Of a stretch of 64,000 bases of DNA, positions 37,094 to 45,897 are shown in pieces (the stretch's first letter is position 1; every line of letters begins with the position of its first letter). Origin of the DNA: CAWIHS01 sp963836005 (GTDB lineage Bacteria; Pseudomonadota; Gammaproteobacteria; GRL18); NCBI GenBank assembly GCA_963836005.1, contig CAWIHS010000001.1, forward strand, positions 620,001 to 684,000. Reading direction: 5' to 3'. The notes under the pieces are model-generated. The model did no database searches and had not been told where the DNA came from. It was given only the letters and a program-made list of their open reading frames with translations. The translations under genes and the position numbers were made by a program.

Positions 37094-37232
37094 GTTCGTG
37101 CAGAATCCCCTCCCCCTATCAGGGGGAGGGTTAGGGTGGGGGTTAAATTCTTGATTAAACACATTACCCCCATCCTGGCCTTCCCCCTTAAAAGGGGAAG
37201 GAACTTGAATTGCATGGACTTTTTGAGAAGTT
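37080..37232 (+). mobile_element. MITE, family C, copy 1 (inserted in pyruvate carboxylase remnant)
   Basis: This 153-bp non-coding element has 22-bp imperfect terminal inverted repeats (AAGTTCTCAATAAGTTCGTG left; complement of CATGGACTTTTTGAGAAGTT right). It is flanked by an exact 11-bp direct repeat ACTGGAACGTG at 37069-37079 and 37233-37243, the mark of transposition. Its interior is strand-biased, with four G-tracts at 37122-37142. It encodes no transposase, so it must have been moved in trans. A second copy lies in the opposite orientation at 40284-40435. Confidence 0.85.
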
Positions 37233-37323
37233 ACTGGAACGTGCCTTTACTGGTTGATTTAATTAAGGGCAACCTTGGACAGATTGACGGCAGAGTAAAA
37301 GTTACTTAAGCAATCATTATCGA

Positions 37324-40008
37324 CTAGAGATGTTTGCTTACTTTACTAATATTATTATCATTTGGGTCAGTTGTTATACTGAATTTTAATGATTTCATAA
37401 GCCCCAGCATTTTGGTATTAGTTCTGAGAACTTCACCTTCCATAACCGCTATGCCGCGATTTCTGGCGACCTCCATCAAGCGCTGCATAAGGCGATGACC
37501 CAGCCCCTGTCGTTGACGTCGATCTGATATCACAAGTGCAAATTCACAGCTTGTTTTGTCTGGATTAATCACATAACGTGCCACCCCAAGCTCTTTTTCT
37601 TCACCCTCTTCATAGGCCACAGCAATTAACGCCATTTCCTGATAATAGTCAATCTGGGTGAAACGAACCAGCATGGACTGTGTAAGTTGATGCAGAGCAT
37701 GCATAAAGCGGAAAAATTTAGCCTCATCAGACAGTGAATTGACAAATTCAGCTTCAATTTCTGCGTCCTCAGGACGAATGGGACGAATAGTGATATCGCT
37801 GCCATCCGGTAATTGTGTATGCGTGATCAAATGATAGGGATATGGATGAATAGCCATATGCTGATAGCGATCATTAGACACCAGCGAATAATCAACCTGT
37901 ATACTCACATCTACAGCTATCACACCATGTTCATCAATAATGAGTGGATTAATATCCATTTCACGAATAGAAGGTAATTCGCAAGCCATGGTAGAGACTT
38001 TCAGCAATACATCCATCAGTGCGTCCATATTCACTGGAGGCAGATTACGGAATCGACCCAGCATCTTTTTTGCTTTTGTCCGGTCTATCAGCTCTCTGGC
38101 CAGACAGTGATTGAGAGGAGGAAGAGCAACTGAATTATCACCTATGACTTCCACGGCAGTACCGCCAGTTCCAAAACTAATCACCGGACCAAATACTTCG
38201 TCATGAATAATACCCAGCATTAATTCACGGGCATGGGGGTTATAGTACATTTGCTCAATAATTACACCTTCAAGATTGGCCTCAGGTCTTAATTTTTGCA
38301 CCCGTTCAACAAGCTCCTTATAGGTATTACGAACATCCTGCGCATTAGTGATATTAAGCTGGACACCCTCCACTTCTGTTTTGTGGATAATTTGCGGGGA
38401 ATTAATTTTCATGGCAACAGGAAAACCAATGGAAGTGGCCAGAATTAGCGCTTCATTTGCAGAATGAGCAATGCCATTTCTAACTGTGGGGATATGAAAA
38501 GCTTTGAGTATAGCGATAGATTCAAATTCTGATAATGTTTTACGCTTGCTCCCCAGAGCAGACTCTATAATGAGTCGTGCCGCGCCCACATCAGCTTGCT
38601 TTTTCTGACTTCTGGATGATTTGGCAGGAGTTTGTAAAAGCAGTTTTTGATTGGCTTCATAGACAGTGAGGAAATGAAACGCTTCAATTGTCGTTTCAGG
38701 TGTAGAGTAACTGGGAATTTTGGCGTCAGCAAATATTTTTCGCGAGGAGGCAACCTGAGTGCCTCCCATCCACGAAGTCAGAATGGGCTTTTCCTGTTCC
38801 CTGGAGACCTCGACAATCACCCTGGCAACGTCTTCCGGATGTGTCATTGCCTGAGGTGTCAGGATAACAACCACACCATCCACTTCAGGATCCTCAAGAC
38901 AAATCGTGATAGTTTCCTTATACCGTTGCGGACTGGCATCACCAATTATATCCAGTGGATTGCTATGAGACCAGGTTGATGGCAGCACCTTATCAAGCCG
39001 TTGCAGGGTTGCTTTACTCAGTGAGACCAGCTTTAAACCTAAATCCGCTGCATGATCCGCAGCAAGCACTCCGGGACCGCCGCCGTTGGTAATTATAGCC
39101 AGGCGTTCTCCACACCCCTTATACCGCGATGCCAGCACTCTGGCGGCAGCACATAACTGGCTGATCACTTTAATCCGCACCACACCAGATCGCGCCAGAG
39201 CCGCACTGAATACATCGTCATTACCTACTAATGCACCTGTATGCGACATAGAAGCATTTGCTGCTGCACTGTGACGTCCAACCTTGACTACAATAATTGG
39301 CTTGATCCGTGCCGCGGCACGCAGTCCGCTCATAAAATGGCGAGTATCATGGAGGCCTTCAATATACAGCAGAATGCTTTTGGTTTGTGGATCATTGACC
39401 AGAAAATCAAGGATATTCCCAAAACCCAGATCCGCTGAAATTCCAGTAGAGACAACACTTGAAAAACCAATATTATTTTCTTCTGCCCAGTCCATCATAG
39501 CGGTACAAATAGCGCCTGACTGGGAGACCAATGCAAGTTCTCCCGACTTTGGCATGGTGTTACCGAAGGTCGCATTCAGGCCATGATCGGGACGACTCAG
39601 ACCTAAGCAGTTAGGCCCCAGGATGTAGATATTATAACGTTTTGCAATCTCTAACACCTTATTTTCAAGTCTCTGCCCTGCCGCGCCTATTTCGCGAAAA
39701 CCTGCGGATAAGATAATCGCAGATTTAACCCCCTGCTCACCGCAGGATTCGATAATTGCCGGGATTGAACTGGCAGGTGTAGCAATGACGGCAAGGTCTA
39801 TCTGTGCATTTGTCGCTGCAATGTTCTCATAGGCTTTTTTACCCTGGACTTTTTTTCTTTGAGTATTAATGGGATAAACATGCCCTTTAAATCCACCTTC
39901 AAGGATATTTTTAAAAACCACCTGACCCACGGAGTCCTCTCGATCACTTGCACCGAACATGGCAATAGATTTAGGTTTGAATAACGAATTTAAATAATGA
40001 GGTCGCAT
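37324..40008 (-). CDS. Pat-type protein lysine acyltransferase (NDP-forming acyl-CoA synthetase fused to GNAT)
   Basis: This 894-residue protein has the Pat/YfiQ layout. A CoA-binding domain comes first (KPKSIAMFGASDREDSVGQ, residues 11-29), then CoA-ligase-like domains with SQSGAI, an ATP-grasp domain (about 480-700), and a C-terminal GNAT acetyltransferase from about residue 735 with the acetyl-CoA loop RRQRQGLGHRL. Pat enzymes acetylate the active-site lysine of acyl-CoA synthetases; two such targets, Acs and PrpE, are in this window. The histidine at residue 256 (SHTGAL) corresponds to the phosphorylated histidine of ADP-forming acetyl-CoA synthetases, so residual synthetase activity is conceivable. 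It is a single gene. Confidence 0.92.
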   Translation of the reverse strand: MRPHYLNSLFKPKSIAMFGASDREDSVGQVVFKNILEGGFKGHVYPINTQRKKVQGKKAYENIAATNAQIDLAVIATPASSIPAIIESCGEQGVKSAIILSAGFREIGAAGQRLENKVLEIAKRYNIYILGPNCLGLSRPDHGLNATFGNTMPKSGELALVSQSGAICTAMMDWAEENNIGFSSVVSTGISADLGFGNILDFLVNDPQTKSILLYIEGLHDTRHFMSGLRAAARIKPIIVVKVGRHSAAANASMSHTGALVGNDDVFSAALARSGVVRIKVISQLCAAARVLASRYKGCGERLAIITNGGGPGVLAADHAADLGLKLVSLSKATLQRLDKVLPSTWSHSNPLDIIGDASPQRYKETITICLEDPEVDGVVVILTPQAMTHPEDVARVIVEVSREQEKPILTSWMGGTQVASSRKIFADAKIPSYSTPETTIEAFHFLTVYEANQKLLLQTPAKSSRSQKKQADVGAARLIIESALGSKRKTLSEFESIAILKAFHIPTVRNGIAHSANEALILATSIGFPVAMKINSPQIIHKTEVEGVQLNITNAQDVRNTYKELVERVQKLRPEANLEGVIIEQMYYNPHARELMLGIIHDEVFGPVISFGTGGTAVEVIGDNSVALPPLNHCLARELIDRTKAKKMLGRFRNLPPVNMDALMDVLLKVSTMACELPSIREMDINPLIIDEHGVIAVDVSIQVDYSLVSNDRYQHMAIHPYPYHLITHTQLPDGSDITIRPIRPEDAEIEAEFVNSLSDEAKFFRFMHALHQLTQSMLVRFTQIDYYQEMALIAVAYEEGEEKELGVARYVINPDKTSCEFALVISDRRQRQGLGHRLMQRLMEVARNRGIAVMEGEVLRTNTKMLGLMKSLKFSITTDPNDNNISKVSKHL

Positions 40009-40146
40009 AATAGATAGATCACTTTTTTAGTAATGTAGTTCATTGCTTTTTAGCATATCAAAAATTATATTGCAATGCACAATTTCATATATTAGACTAT
40101 TTTAAATAACTATATACATTTATTGAATTGAACTATACTTAGTGAA

Positions 40147-40473
40147 GTAATTACGATTATTTATATCTGTTGAGGATTATTTTCAATAACGTCATTGATA
40201 TCAGGAATTACTTGACAGAGGCAACTGTGGATGTGAATCATTAAATACCCGAGAGTGATCAAAGTCTTATAAAAGTGATCAGCAGCTTCTCAATAAGTCC
40301 GTGCAGTTCAAGTTCCTTCCCCTTTTAAGGGGGAAGGCCAGGATGGGGGTAATGTGTTTAATCATGAACTTAACCCCCACCCTAACCCTCCCCCTGATAG
40401 AGGGAGGGGATTTTGCACGGACTTATTGAGAAGTTAGAGTGCTCAAAGTCTTATAAATATGCTGAATAGTTAC
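40147..40473. repeat. Family A repeat (copy 4) interrupted by MITE C2
   Basis: The right end ATATGCTGAATAGTTAC at 40457-40473 is a good family A terminus. Inside, AACGTCATTGATATCAGGAATT resembles the inner block of copy 5. The left end near 40147 is decayed. MITE C2 is inserted near the right end. This composite fills the middle of the 680-bp gap between the Pat-like gene and zapE. The remaining 40009-40146 and 40474-40688 are AT-rich and should hold the two promoters; nothing specific was recognised there. Confidence 0.55.
40284..40435 (-). mobile_element. MITE, family C, copy 2
   Basis: This 152-bp element is nearly identical to copy 1 but in the opposite orientation. Its terminal inverted repeats CTTCTCAATAAGTCCGTGCA are almost perfect, better kept than in copy 1, which suggests a younger insertion. 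Close on both sides is a 22-bp sequence (40252-40273 and 40436-40457) differing at one base. This may be a target duplication or a pre-existing tandem repeat. The G-tract motif lies on the minus strand at 40374-40394. Confidence 0.82.
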
Positions 40474-40688
40474 TTAAATTGTTGGGTTGGAAATCAGCCA
40501 GTCTAATCACTTTTGCACTGCAGCACAACGCCTTGGCAAAGACCCCGGCTGTATTGCAGCAAATATCCAATAGATAGTATTAATCCTGACAGGGGTTTAT
40601 TTTCTCCGGAAAGCGTAAAATAACTATAAATAGTTAATATGCCCAAATTATATTGTATGTTAAATAGAATTAATTGGAGAAAATGATT

Positions 40689-41858
40689 ATGGGGTTCCCT
40701 GAAAAATGCTCAATGATGCTGCCGACCAATACAGCTGTTAATTTTCTTCTGGAATGTTATCAATCAAGTATTGAATGCGGTGAGCTGCATGCAGATCCCC
40801 ATCAGAAAAAAATCATGCTGCAGTTGCAGCGTATATATAATAATGTCCTGAGCCCTGCCCCTGCAGGTACCGTCTCCCATTTTAGCAAATTGTTTTCTCG
40901 TACCAATACCAGGCAACAACCGTCACTGCTGCAAAAAGGTCTCTACCTGTGGGGTGGAGTAGGTCGTGGAAAAACCCATCTGGTGGATTATTTTTATAAA
41001 CTATTACCTGACAAGCAAAAACTGCGTTTGCACTTTCATCGTTTTATGCAGCTGGTACATGAAGAATTGCAAACCTTAGACGGAGTTTCCGACCCTCTTC
41101 AGAAAGTGTCTAAAAACATAGCAGATAAAGCCCGTATACTCTGTCTTGATGAGATGCATGTGAATGACATTACTGATGCTATGCTGCTGGGCAAGCTTTT
41201 CCAACACCTGTTTGAACAGGGTGTTGTGCTGGTCACCACATCCAATTACCCTCCCGATCAACTGTATCGAAACGGACTGCAAAGAGAGCGATTTTTACCG
41301 GCGATAAGTTTGCTTGAGCAACATACTACAGTTATGGAAATGGGCGGACAACTGGATTATCGATCGAAAACTCTGGAAGAAAATGGATTATACCACCTGT
41401 CAAGCGGCGAATTTTCAGAACAGCGACTGGAAAAATATTTCCACAAACTTTCTGGCGTTGAATTACATCAGGATAGAACTGAAATTCTCATCAACAAGCG
41501 TCATATACCGGTAAAAATGTGGGCCGACGGTGTCGTCTGGTTTGATTTTGATAAGATATGTATTTCACCTCGCTCAGCTTCGGACTACGCTGAGATCGCT
41601 GCATTTTTTCATACTGTGATCATTTCCGATATACCTGTCATGGACAGTTCTATGGACGATGCGGCACGACGATTTATTAACATGATTGATATTTTCTATG
41701 ACTCACATGTAAATCTGGTTGTTTCTGCCGCCGCTGAACCGCAGGCAATCTACCTGTCCGATAAACTGGCGTTTGAGTTTCAACGTACTTCCAGCCGGCT
41801 TAAAGAGATGCAGTCTGAAGAATACATCACCGCTGAACATATGCTTGCTAGAGAGTGA
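40689..41858 (+). CDS. zapE: Cell division ATPase ZapE (AFG1 family)
   Basis: ZapE is an AAA+-like ATPase that associates with the division ring in enterics; its mitochondrial relative Afg1/LACE1 works in respiratory-complex quality control. The Walker A motif is GGVGRGKTHLVD and Walker B is LCLDEMHVND, both intact. The ATG at 40689 (389 residues) is chosen because GGAG lies 9 nt before it, whereas an ATG six nt upstream and a TTG overlapping that site are too close. It directly precedes the SDHAF4-like gene and the sdh operon, which fits a link to succinate dehydrogenase, although that link is inference. Confidence 0.92.
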   Translation: MGFPEKCSMMLPTNTAVNFLLECYQSSIECGELHADPHQKKIMLQLQRIYNNVLSPAPAGTVSHFSKLFSRTNTRQQPSLLQKGLYLWGGVGRGKTHLVDYFYKLLPDKQKLRLHFHRFMQLVHEELQTLDGVSDPLQKVSKNIADKARILCLDEMHVNDITDAMLLGKLFQHLFEQGVVLVTTSNYPPDQLYRNGLQRERFLPAISLLEQHTTVMEMGGQLDYRSKTLEENGLYHLSSGEFSEQRLEKYFHKLSGVELHQDRTEILINKRHIPVKMWADGVVWFDFDKICISPRSASDYAEIAAFFHTVIISDIPVMDSSMDDAARRFINMIDIFYDSHVNLVVSAAAEPQAIYLSDKLAFEFQRTSSRLKEMQSEEYITAEHMLARE

Positions 41859-41873
41859 AGAGATAATCAATCG

Positions 41874-42101
41874 ATGGAGCCAATTTTGCTAACAGAAGAT
41901 AAAAATGACGTTAAAGACGACAATCAGCTCATTAACAAACAGCCACACCAGGACAAGCATAAGACAGCGGAGAAAAATGTTACTGCGCGTAGCCACAAAC
42001 ATACAGCACATCGATTGGAAAAAGTAAATGAGAGTCCTGCCCGATTAGAGCCTACTCGATATGGTGACTGGGAAAAAAATGGACGCTGCATAGATTTTTA
42101 A
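41874..42101 (+). CDS. SDHAF4-like succinate dehydrogenase assembly factor (DUF1674)
   Basis: This small 75-residue protein has a charged, disordered N-terminal half. Its C-terminal motif PTRYGDWEKNGRCIDF (residues 60-75) is the hallmark of the DUF1674/SDHAF4 family. In mitochondria and alphaproteobacteria this factor binds flavinylated SdhA and helps its assembly with SdhB. Its position 13 nt before sdhC supports the same job. AAGAGAT precedes the ATG. Together with SdhE at the other end of the operon it brackets the four structural genes. Confidence 0.88.
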   Translation: MEPILLTEDKNDVKDDNQLINKQPHQDKHKTAEKNVTARSHKHTAHRLEKVNESPARLEPTRYGDWEKNGRCIDF

Positions 42102-42114
42102 AAGGTAAGTCATT

Positions 42115-42492
42115 ATGTCATGGGACGAAAAGCGGCCAATGTCGCCGCATTTACAGGTTTATGATCTGCCATTAACCGCGAAGCTTTCTATTTTGCATCG
42201 TGTCACCGGAGCCGTGTTATTTGCCGGGCTCATTTTAATGGTCTGGGTTCTAGCGGCAGCAGCAGGTGGAGCTGACAGCTGGCAAAGCATGCACGGGTTT
42301 CTATCCAGCTGGATTGGCAAGCTGATATTACTGGGCTTTACTTTCTCGCTTTACTATCATTTCTGTAATGGTATTCGTCATCTTCTCTGGGATATTGGTA
42401 AAGGCTTTGAACTCAAAGATGCAGAGCGTAATGGCAAGATTGTCATTGGTGCCTCCGTCGCCTTAACATTATTAACCTGGCTGATTGCATAG
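42115..42492 (+). CDS. sdhC: Succinate dehydrogenase cytochrome b556 subunit
   Basis: SdhC is one of the two membrane anchors of complex II that bind haem b and ubiquinone. The 125-residue protein has the N-terminal RPMSPHLQVYDLPLTA and the quinone-site motif SILHRVTG, whose serine and arginine contact ubiquinone in the enteric enzyme. Three membrane helices follow, and the haem-ligand histidine is in LYYHFCNGIRHLLWD. AAGG precedes the start. It is followed after 8 nt by sdhD. Confidence 0.95.
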   Translation: MSWDEKRPMSPHLQVYDLPLTAKLSILHRVTGAVLFAGLILMVWVLAAAAGGADSWQSMHGFLSSWIGKLILLGFTFSLYYHFCNGIRHLLWDIGKGFELKDAERNGKIVIGASVALTLLTWLIA

Positions 42493-42500
42493 GAGCTGAA

Positions 42501-42887
42501 ATGAAAGATTTACGTTCACCCCTGGCTAAAGCCAAGAACTGGGGTACATCAAGTGAAGCCTCTAATAATTTCTGGATTGAAAGACTCACGGCTCTGGCTC
42601 TAGCTCCAATAGTAATATGGTTTTGTTTTAGTATTGCTCTTTTGCCTGAGGTTTCGTATGCAACACTTGTTAGCTGGCTGCAGTCTCCTTTCAATACCGT
42701 CATGATGATCCTGCTGGTGATCATATCATTCATACATGCTCAGATGGGTATGCAGGTGATTTTTGAAGATTATATCTCCACACAGCATCTACGTATCACA
42801 GCCATTTTAACGGTTAAATTTTTAAGTTACTTCCTGATGGCTTTGGGAGTGTATTCTATTATCAAAGTTGCGCTGGGAGGACAGTGA
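42501..42887 (+). CDS. sdhD: Succinate dehydrogenase membrane anchor subunit
   Basis: SdhD is the second membrane anchor of complex II. It is 128 residues with three hydrophobic helices. The haem-ligand histidine is in [16 protein letters not shown], and the tyrosine at the end of that block corresponds to the quinone-binding tyrosine. [10 protein letters not shown] is typical of the N-terminal part. AGGAG precedes the ATG. The stop overlaps a possible GTG start of sdhA, so the two are coupled. Confidence 0.94.
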   Translation: MKDLRSPLAKAKNWGTSSEASNNFWIERLTALALAPIVIWFCFSIALLPEVSYATLVSWLQSPFNTVMMILLVIISFIHAQMGMQVIFEDYISTQHLRITAILTVKFLSYFLMALGVYSIIKVALGGQ

Positions 42888-44704
42888 ACGTGGCAGCAGA
42901 GAACAGTCCAAAGAACAGCTCGGGTGACTATAAAATAATTAATCACGAATATGATGTGGTTATTGTCGGTGCCGGAGGGGCAGGCTTACGAGCGACATTG
43001 GGTATGGCATCAGAAGGTTTAAGCACGGCGTGTATTACCAAGGTTTTTCCAACTCGGAGTCACACCGTGGCCGCCCAGGGAGGATTAGCGGCGTCCCTTG
43101 CGAATATGGGTGAAGACAACTGGCAATGGCATATGTATGACACGGTTAAGGGCTCCGACTGGCTGGGTGATCAGGATGCCATTGAGTATATGTGCCGTGA
43201 GGCGGTCCCTGCCGTGGTTGAACTGGAGCATTTTGGCGTGCCCTTTTCACGCACCCAGGATGGCAAGATTTATCAACGGCCTTTCGGCGGTATGACTACT
43301 CATTTTGGCGAAGGCATTGCTCAGCGTACCTGTGCAGCGGCTGATCGCACAGGACATGCAATTTTACATACCCTTTACCAGCAGTCATTAAAACATAAGG
43401 CAGAATTCTTTATTGAATATTTTGCCACTGATCTGATTATGGACGATGGTGTTTGCCGCGGAATAATGGCATGGGATTTGACTACAGGTGACCTGCATTG
43501 CTTCCGGGCACACCAGGTCGTATTGGCAACAGGCGGCAGTGGCCGTGTGTTTTTCTCGGCGACCTCGGCACATACCTGTACCGGTGACGGCAGCGCTATG
43601 GTCTTGCGTGCTGGTTTGCCGCTGCAGGATATGGAATTTGTACAATTTCATCCTACGGGGGTTTATGGTGCGGGAGTTCTGATTACTGAAGGGGTTCGCG
43701 GTGAAGGCGGTTATTTAACCAATTCTGAAGGTGAACGTTTTATGGAACGTTATGCACCTAATGCCAAGGATTTGGCATCACGCGATGTTGTTTCCCGTTC
43801 CATGACCCTAGAAATTAACGCCGGACGTGGTGTAGGCGCAGAAAAAGATCATCTGTATCTTAACCTGATGCATCTTGGCCCTGAAGTCATTAACGAACGT
43901 CTACCAGGTATTGCCGAAAGTGCCCGTATCTTTTCCGGCATAGATGTCACCAGGGATCCCATTCCCGTCATACCCACTGTACATTACAATATGGGAGGCA
44001 TCCCCACAAATTACAAAGCCGAAGTCGTTACGCTTGATGGCGATAATCCTGACACCGTTGTACCGGGTCTTATGGCAATAGGCGAATGTGCCTGTGTTTC
44101 AGTTCATGGAGCAAACCGTTTAGGCTCAAATTCCCTGCTGGATATCATTGTGTTTGGTCGTTCTGCAGCCATACAGGCAGCGAAACTGATAACACCCCAT
44201 ACACCGCACAAGGCATTGCCTGATGAAATTTTCGACAGATTGCTGCAACGTTTTGATGCAGCGCGAAATTCTTCTGGTGAGCTTTCCACCGCAAGCATCC
44301 GTGACAAAATGCAGCGAACCATGCAAAAATACGCGGCAGTTTTCCGTACTGGTGAGAGCATGCAGCAAGGTGTCAGGGAAATGCAGCAGGTTTTTGACAG
44401 TTTTACTGAGGTCGGTATTAAGGATCGCGGCCTGCAATGGAACACAGATTTACTGGAAACTCTGGAACTGGAGAACTTGTTGGCTCAGGCGCAGACAATT
44501 ATTGCCGGGGCGCTTAATCGTGAAGAAAGCCGCGGCGGCCATGCTCGCGAAGATTTTCCTGATCGAGATGATGTCAACTGGATGAAACACACTCTTGCTT
44601 GGGTGAATGATACAGGTGATGTTCATTTTGACTATCGCCCCGTACATATGTACACCTTATCAGATGACTGTGAAGTTATTCCACCGAAAAAACGAGTTTA
44701 CTAG
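42884..44704 (+). CDS. sdhA: Succinate dehydrogenase flavoprotein subunit
   Basis: SdhA oxidises succinate to fumarate with covalently bound FAD. Motifs are [13 protein letters not shown], the flavinylated histidine in [11 protein letters not shown], the active-site [19 protein letters not shown], and the substrate-binding arginines in the C-terminal part ([13 protein letters not shown]). Start choice is open: GTG at 42884 overlaps the sdhD stop, while GTG at 42890 has better spacing from the GGGAGG site. The length is 606 or 604 residues, as expected for the bacterial enzyme. SDHAF4-like and SdhE, encoded on either side, are the likely assembly and flavinylation factors. Confidence 0.97.
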   Translation: MNVAAENSPKNSSGDYKIINHEYDVVIVGAGGAGLRATLGMASEGLSTACITKVFPTRSHTVAAQGGLAASLANMGEDNWQWHMYDTVKGSDWLGDQDAIEYMCREAVPAVVELEHFGVPFSRTQDGKIYQRPFGGMTTHFGEGIAQRTCAAADRTGHAILHTLYQQSLKHKAEFFIEYFATDLIMDDGVCRGIMAWDLTTGDLHCFRAHQVVLATGGSGRVFFSATSAHTCTGDGSAMVLRAGLPLQDMEFVQFHPTGVYGAGVLITEGVRGEGGYLTNSEGERFMERYAPNAKDLASRDVVSRSMTLEINAGRGVGAEKDHLYLNLMHLGPEVINERLPGIAESARIFSGIDVTRDPIPVIPTVHYNMGGIPTNYKAEVVTLDGDNPDTVVPGLMAIGECACVSVHGANRLGSNSLLDIIVFGRSAAIQAAKLITPHTPHKALPDEIFDRLLQRFDAARNSSGELSTASIRDKMQRTMQKYAAVFRTGESMQQGVREMQQVFDSFTEVGIKDRGLQWNTDLLETLELENLLAQAQTIIAGALNREESRGGHAREDFPDRDDVNWMKHTLAWVNDTGDVHFDYRPVHMYTLSDDCEVIPPKKRVY

Positions 44705-44713
44705 GAATTTCAT

Positions 44714-45496
44714 ATGGCCGAATTCAAACTACCCGCAAACTCTATCGTCAAGTCGGGAAGATACTATAAAGCGCCTGAAGGTGCGACTAACATTAAAAAA
44801 TTTATAGTCTATCGTTACGATCCTTCAACTGACAGCAACCCATGCACAGATACCTATGAAGTTGATATTAATAGCTGCGGGCCGATGGTATTAGATGCAC
44901 TGCTGAAGATAAAAAATGAGATAGATTCCACGGTTGCGCTGCGCCGATCTTGCCGCGAAGGCATCTGCGGTTCCTGCTCCATGAATATAGACGGCAGAAA
45001 CACACTCGCCTGCACCAAACCTATCGATGAAATTAAAGGTGACGTTAATGTTTATCCTTTGCCTCATCAACCGGTTATCAAGGATCTTGTTTCCGACTTA
45101 ACAAATTTTTACGCGCAATATGCTTCTGTTGATCCGTGGATGAAAACGGATGCAGCATTTTCTCCTGATAAAGAACGTTTACAATCTGTAGAAGAGAGAA
45201 AAAAACTGGATGGTTTGTATGAATGTATCCTCTGCGCCTGCTGCTCGACAAGCTGCCCCAGCTACTGGTGGAACAGCGATCGCTATCTGGGCCCTGCGGC
45301 TTTATTGAATGCCTATCGCTGGATTGCTGATTCGCGCGATGAAGCCACGGGTGAACGCCTGGATAATCTGGAAGATCCATTCAAACTGTATCGCTGTCAC
45401 ACCATTATGAACTGTGTTGAAGCATGTCCAAAAGGCTTAAATCCGGCCAAAGCCATTGCAGAAATAAAAAATCTCATGATTAAACGCAAAATGTAA
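44714..45496 (+). CDS. sdhB: Succinate dehydrogenase iron-sulfur subunit
   Basis: SdhB carries electrons from FAD to quinone through three clusters. The [2Fe-2S] ligands are in [16 protein letters not shown], the [4Fe-4S] ligands in [16 protein letters not shown], and the [3Fe-4S] ligands in [17 protein letters not shown]. All expected cysteines are present. At 260 residues it is longer than the 238-residue enteric protein, mainly at the N-terminus and in loops. TAGGAATTT before the ATG overlaps the sdhA stop. Confidence 0.97.
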   Translation: MAEFKLPANSIVKSGRYYKAPEGATNIKKFIVYRYDPSTDSNPCTDTYEVDINSCGPMVLDALLKIKNEIDSTVALRRSCREGICGSCSMNIDGRNTLACTKPIDEIKGDVNVYPLPHQPVIKDLVSDLTNFYAQYASVDPWMKTDAAFSPDKERLQSVEERKKLDGLYECILCACCSTSCPSYWWNSDRYLGPAALLNAYRWIADSRDEATGERLDNLEDPFKLYRCHTIMNCVEACPKGLNPAKAIAEIKNLMIKRKM

Positions 45497-45534
45497 ATTG
45501 TATTACGGCAGTTACTGAGAGATACGATAATAAT

Positions 45535-45780
45535 ATGTCTGAATTATCAAAGCTGAGATGGCATTGCCGCCGCGGTATCAAAGAACTGGATATCATTCTT
45601 GAAAAATATCTTGCTCAGAGCTATCCATCAGCTGATCAGAATGAACAGAAAGCTTTTAGAGAATTGTTAAATCTGGAAGATCCGCTTCTTTTTGCGATGC
45701 TGTTAGACCATGAGCAGCCTGTTGATCCTGCACAAATTGAATTATTGCATAAACTTAAACATTTATTTTCTAGAACATGA
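45535..45780 (+). CDS. sdhE: FAD assembly factor SdhE
   Basis: SdhE (YgfY/CptB family, 81 residues) binds SdhA and promotes covalent attachment of FAD. The family motif RRGIKELD is at residues 12-19, and E..LL.LEDP (about 43-51) matches the conserved second half. It follows sdhB by 38 nt and closes the sdh transcription unit. It is convergent with acnB across a 117-bp gap where I see no strong terminator. Confidence 0.93.
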   Translation: MSELSKLRWHCRRGIKELDIILEKYLAQSYPSADQNEQKAFRELLNLEDPLLFAMLLDHEQPVDPAQIELLHKLKHLFSRT

Positions 45781-45897
45781 CTAACAGCAAAACCGGTGGT
45801 TTAAGAATAACGATAGCGGTTGTTCATTCACACGCAGTCACTCTTTTCAGGTCATCATGAAAAATCATAACAACCTGAGTATCATTAGGACGATTTT

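Noticed and set aside
37244..37305. Short frame after MITE C1 ending in GQIDGRVKVT, perhaps the 3' end of a deleted gene
   Set aside because: It is too short to identify, is out of frame with the carboxylase, and I could not match it to the end of any biotin carboxylase.
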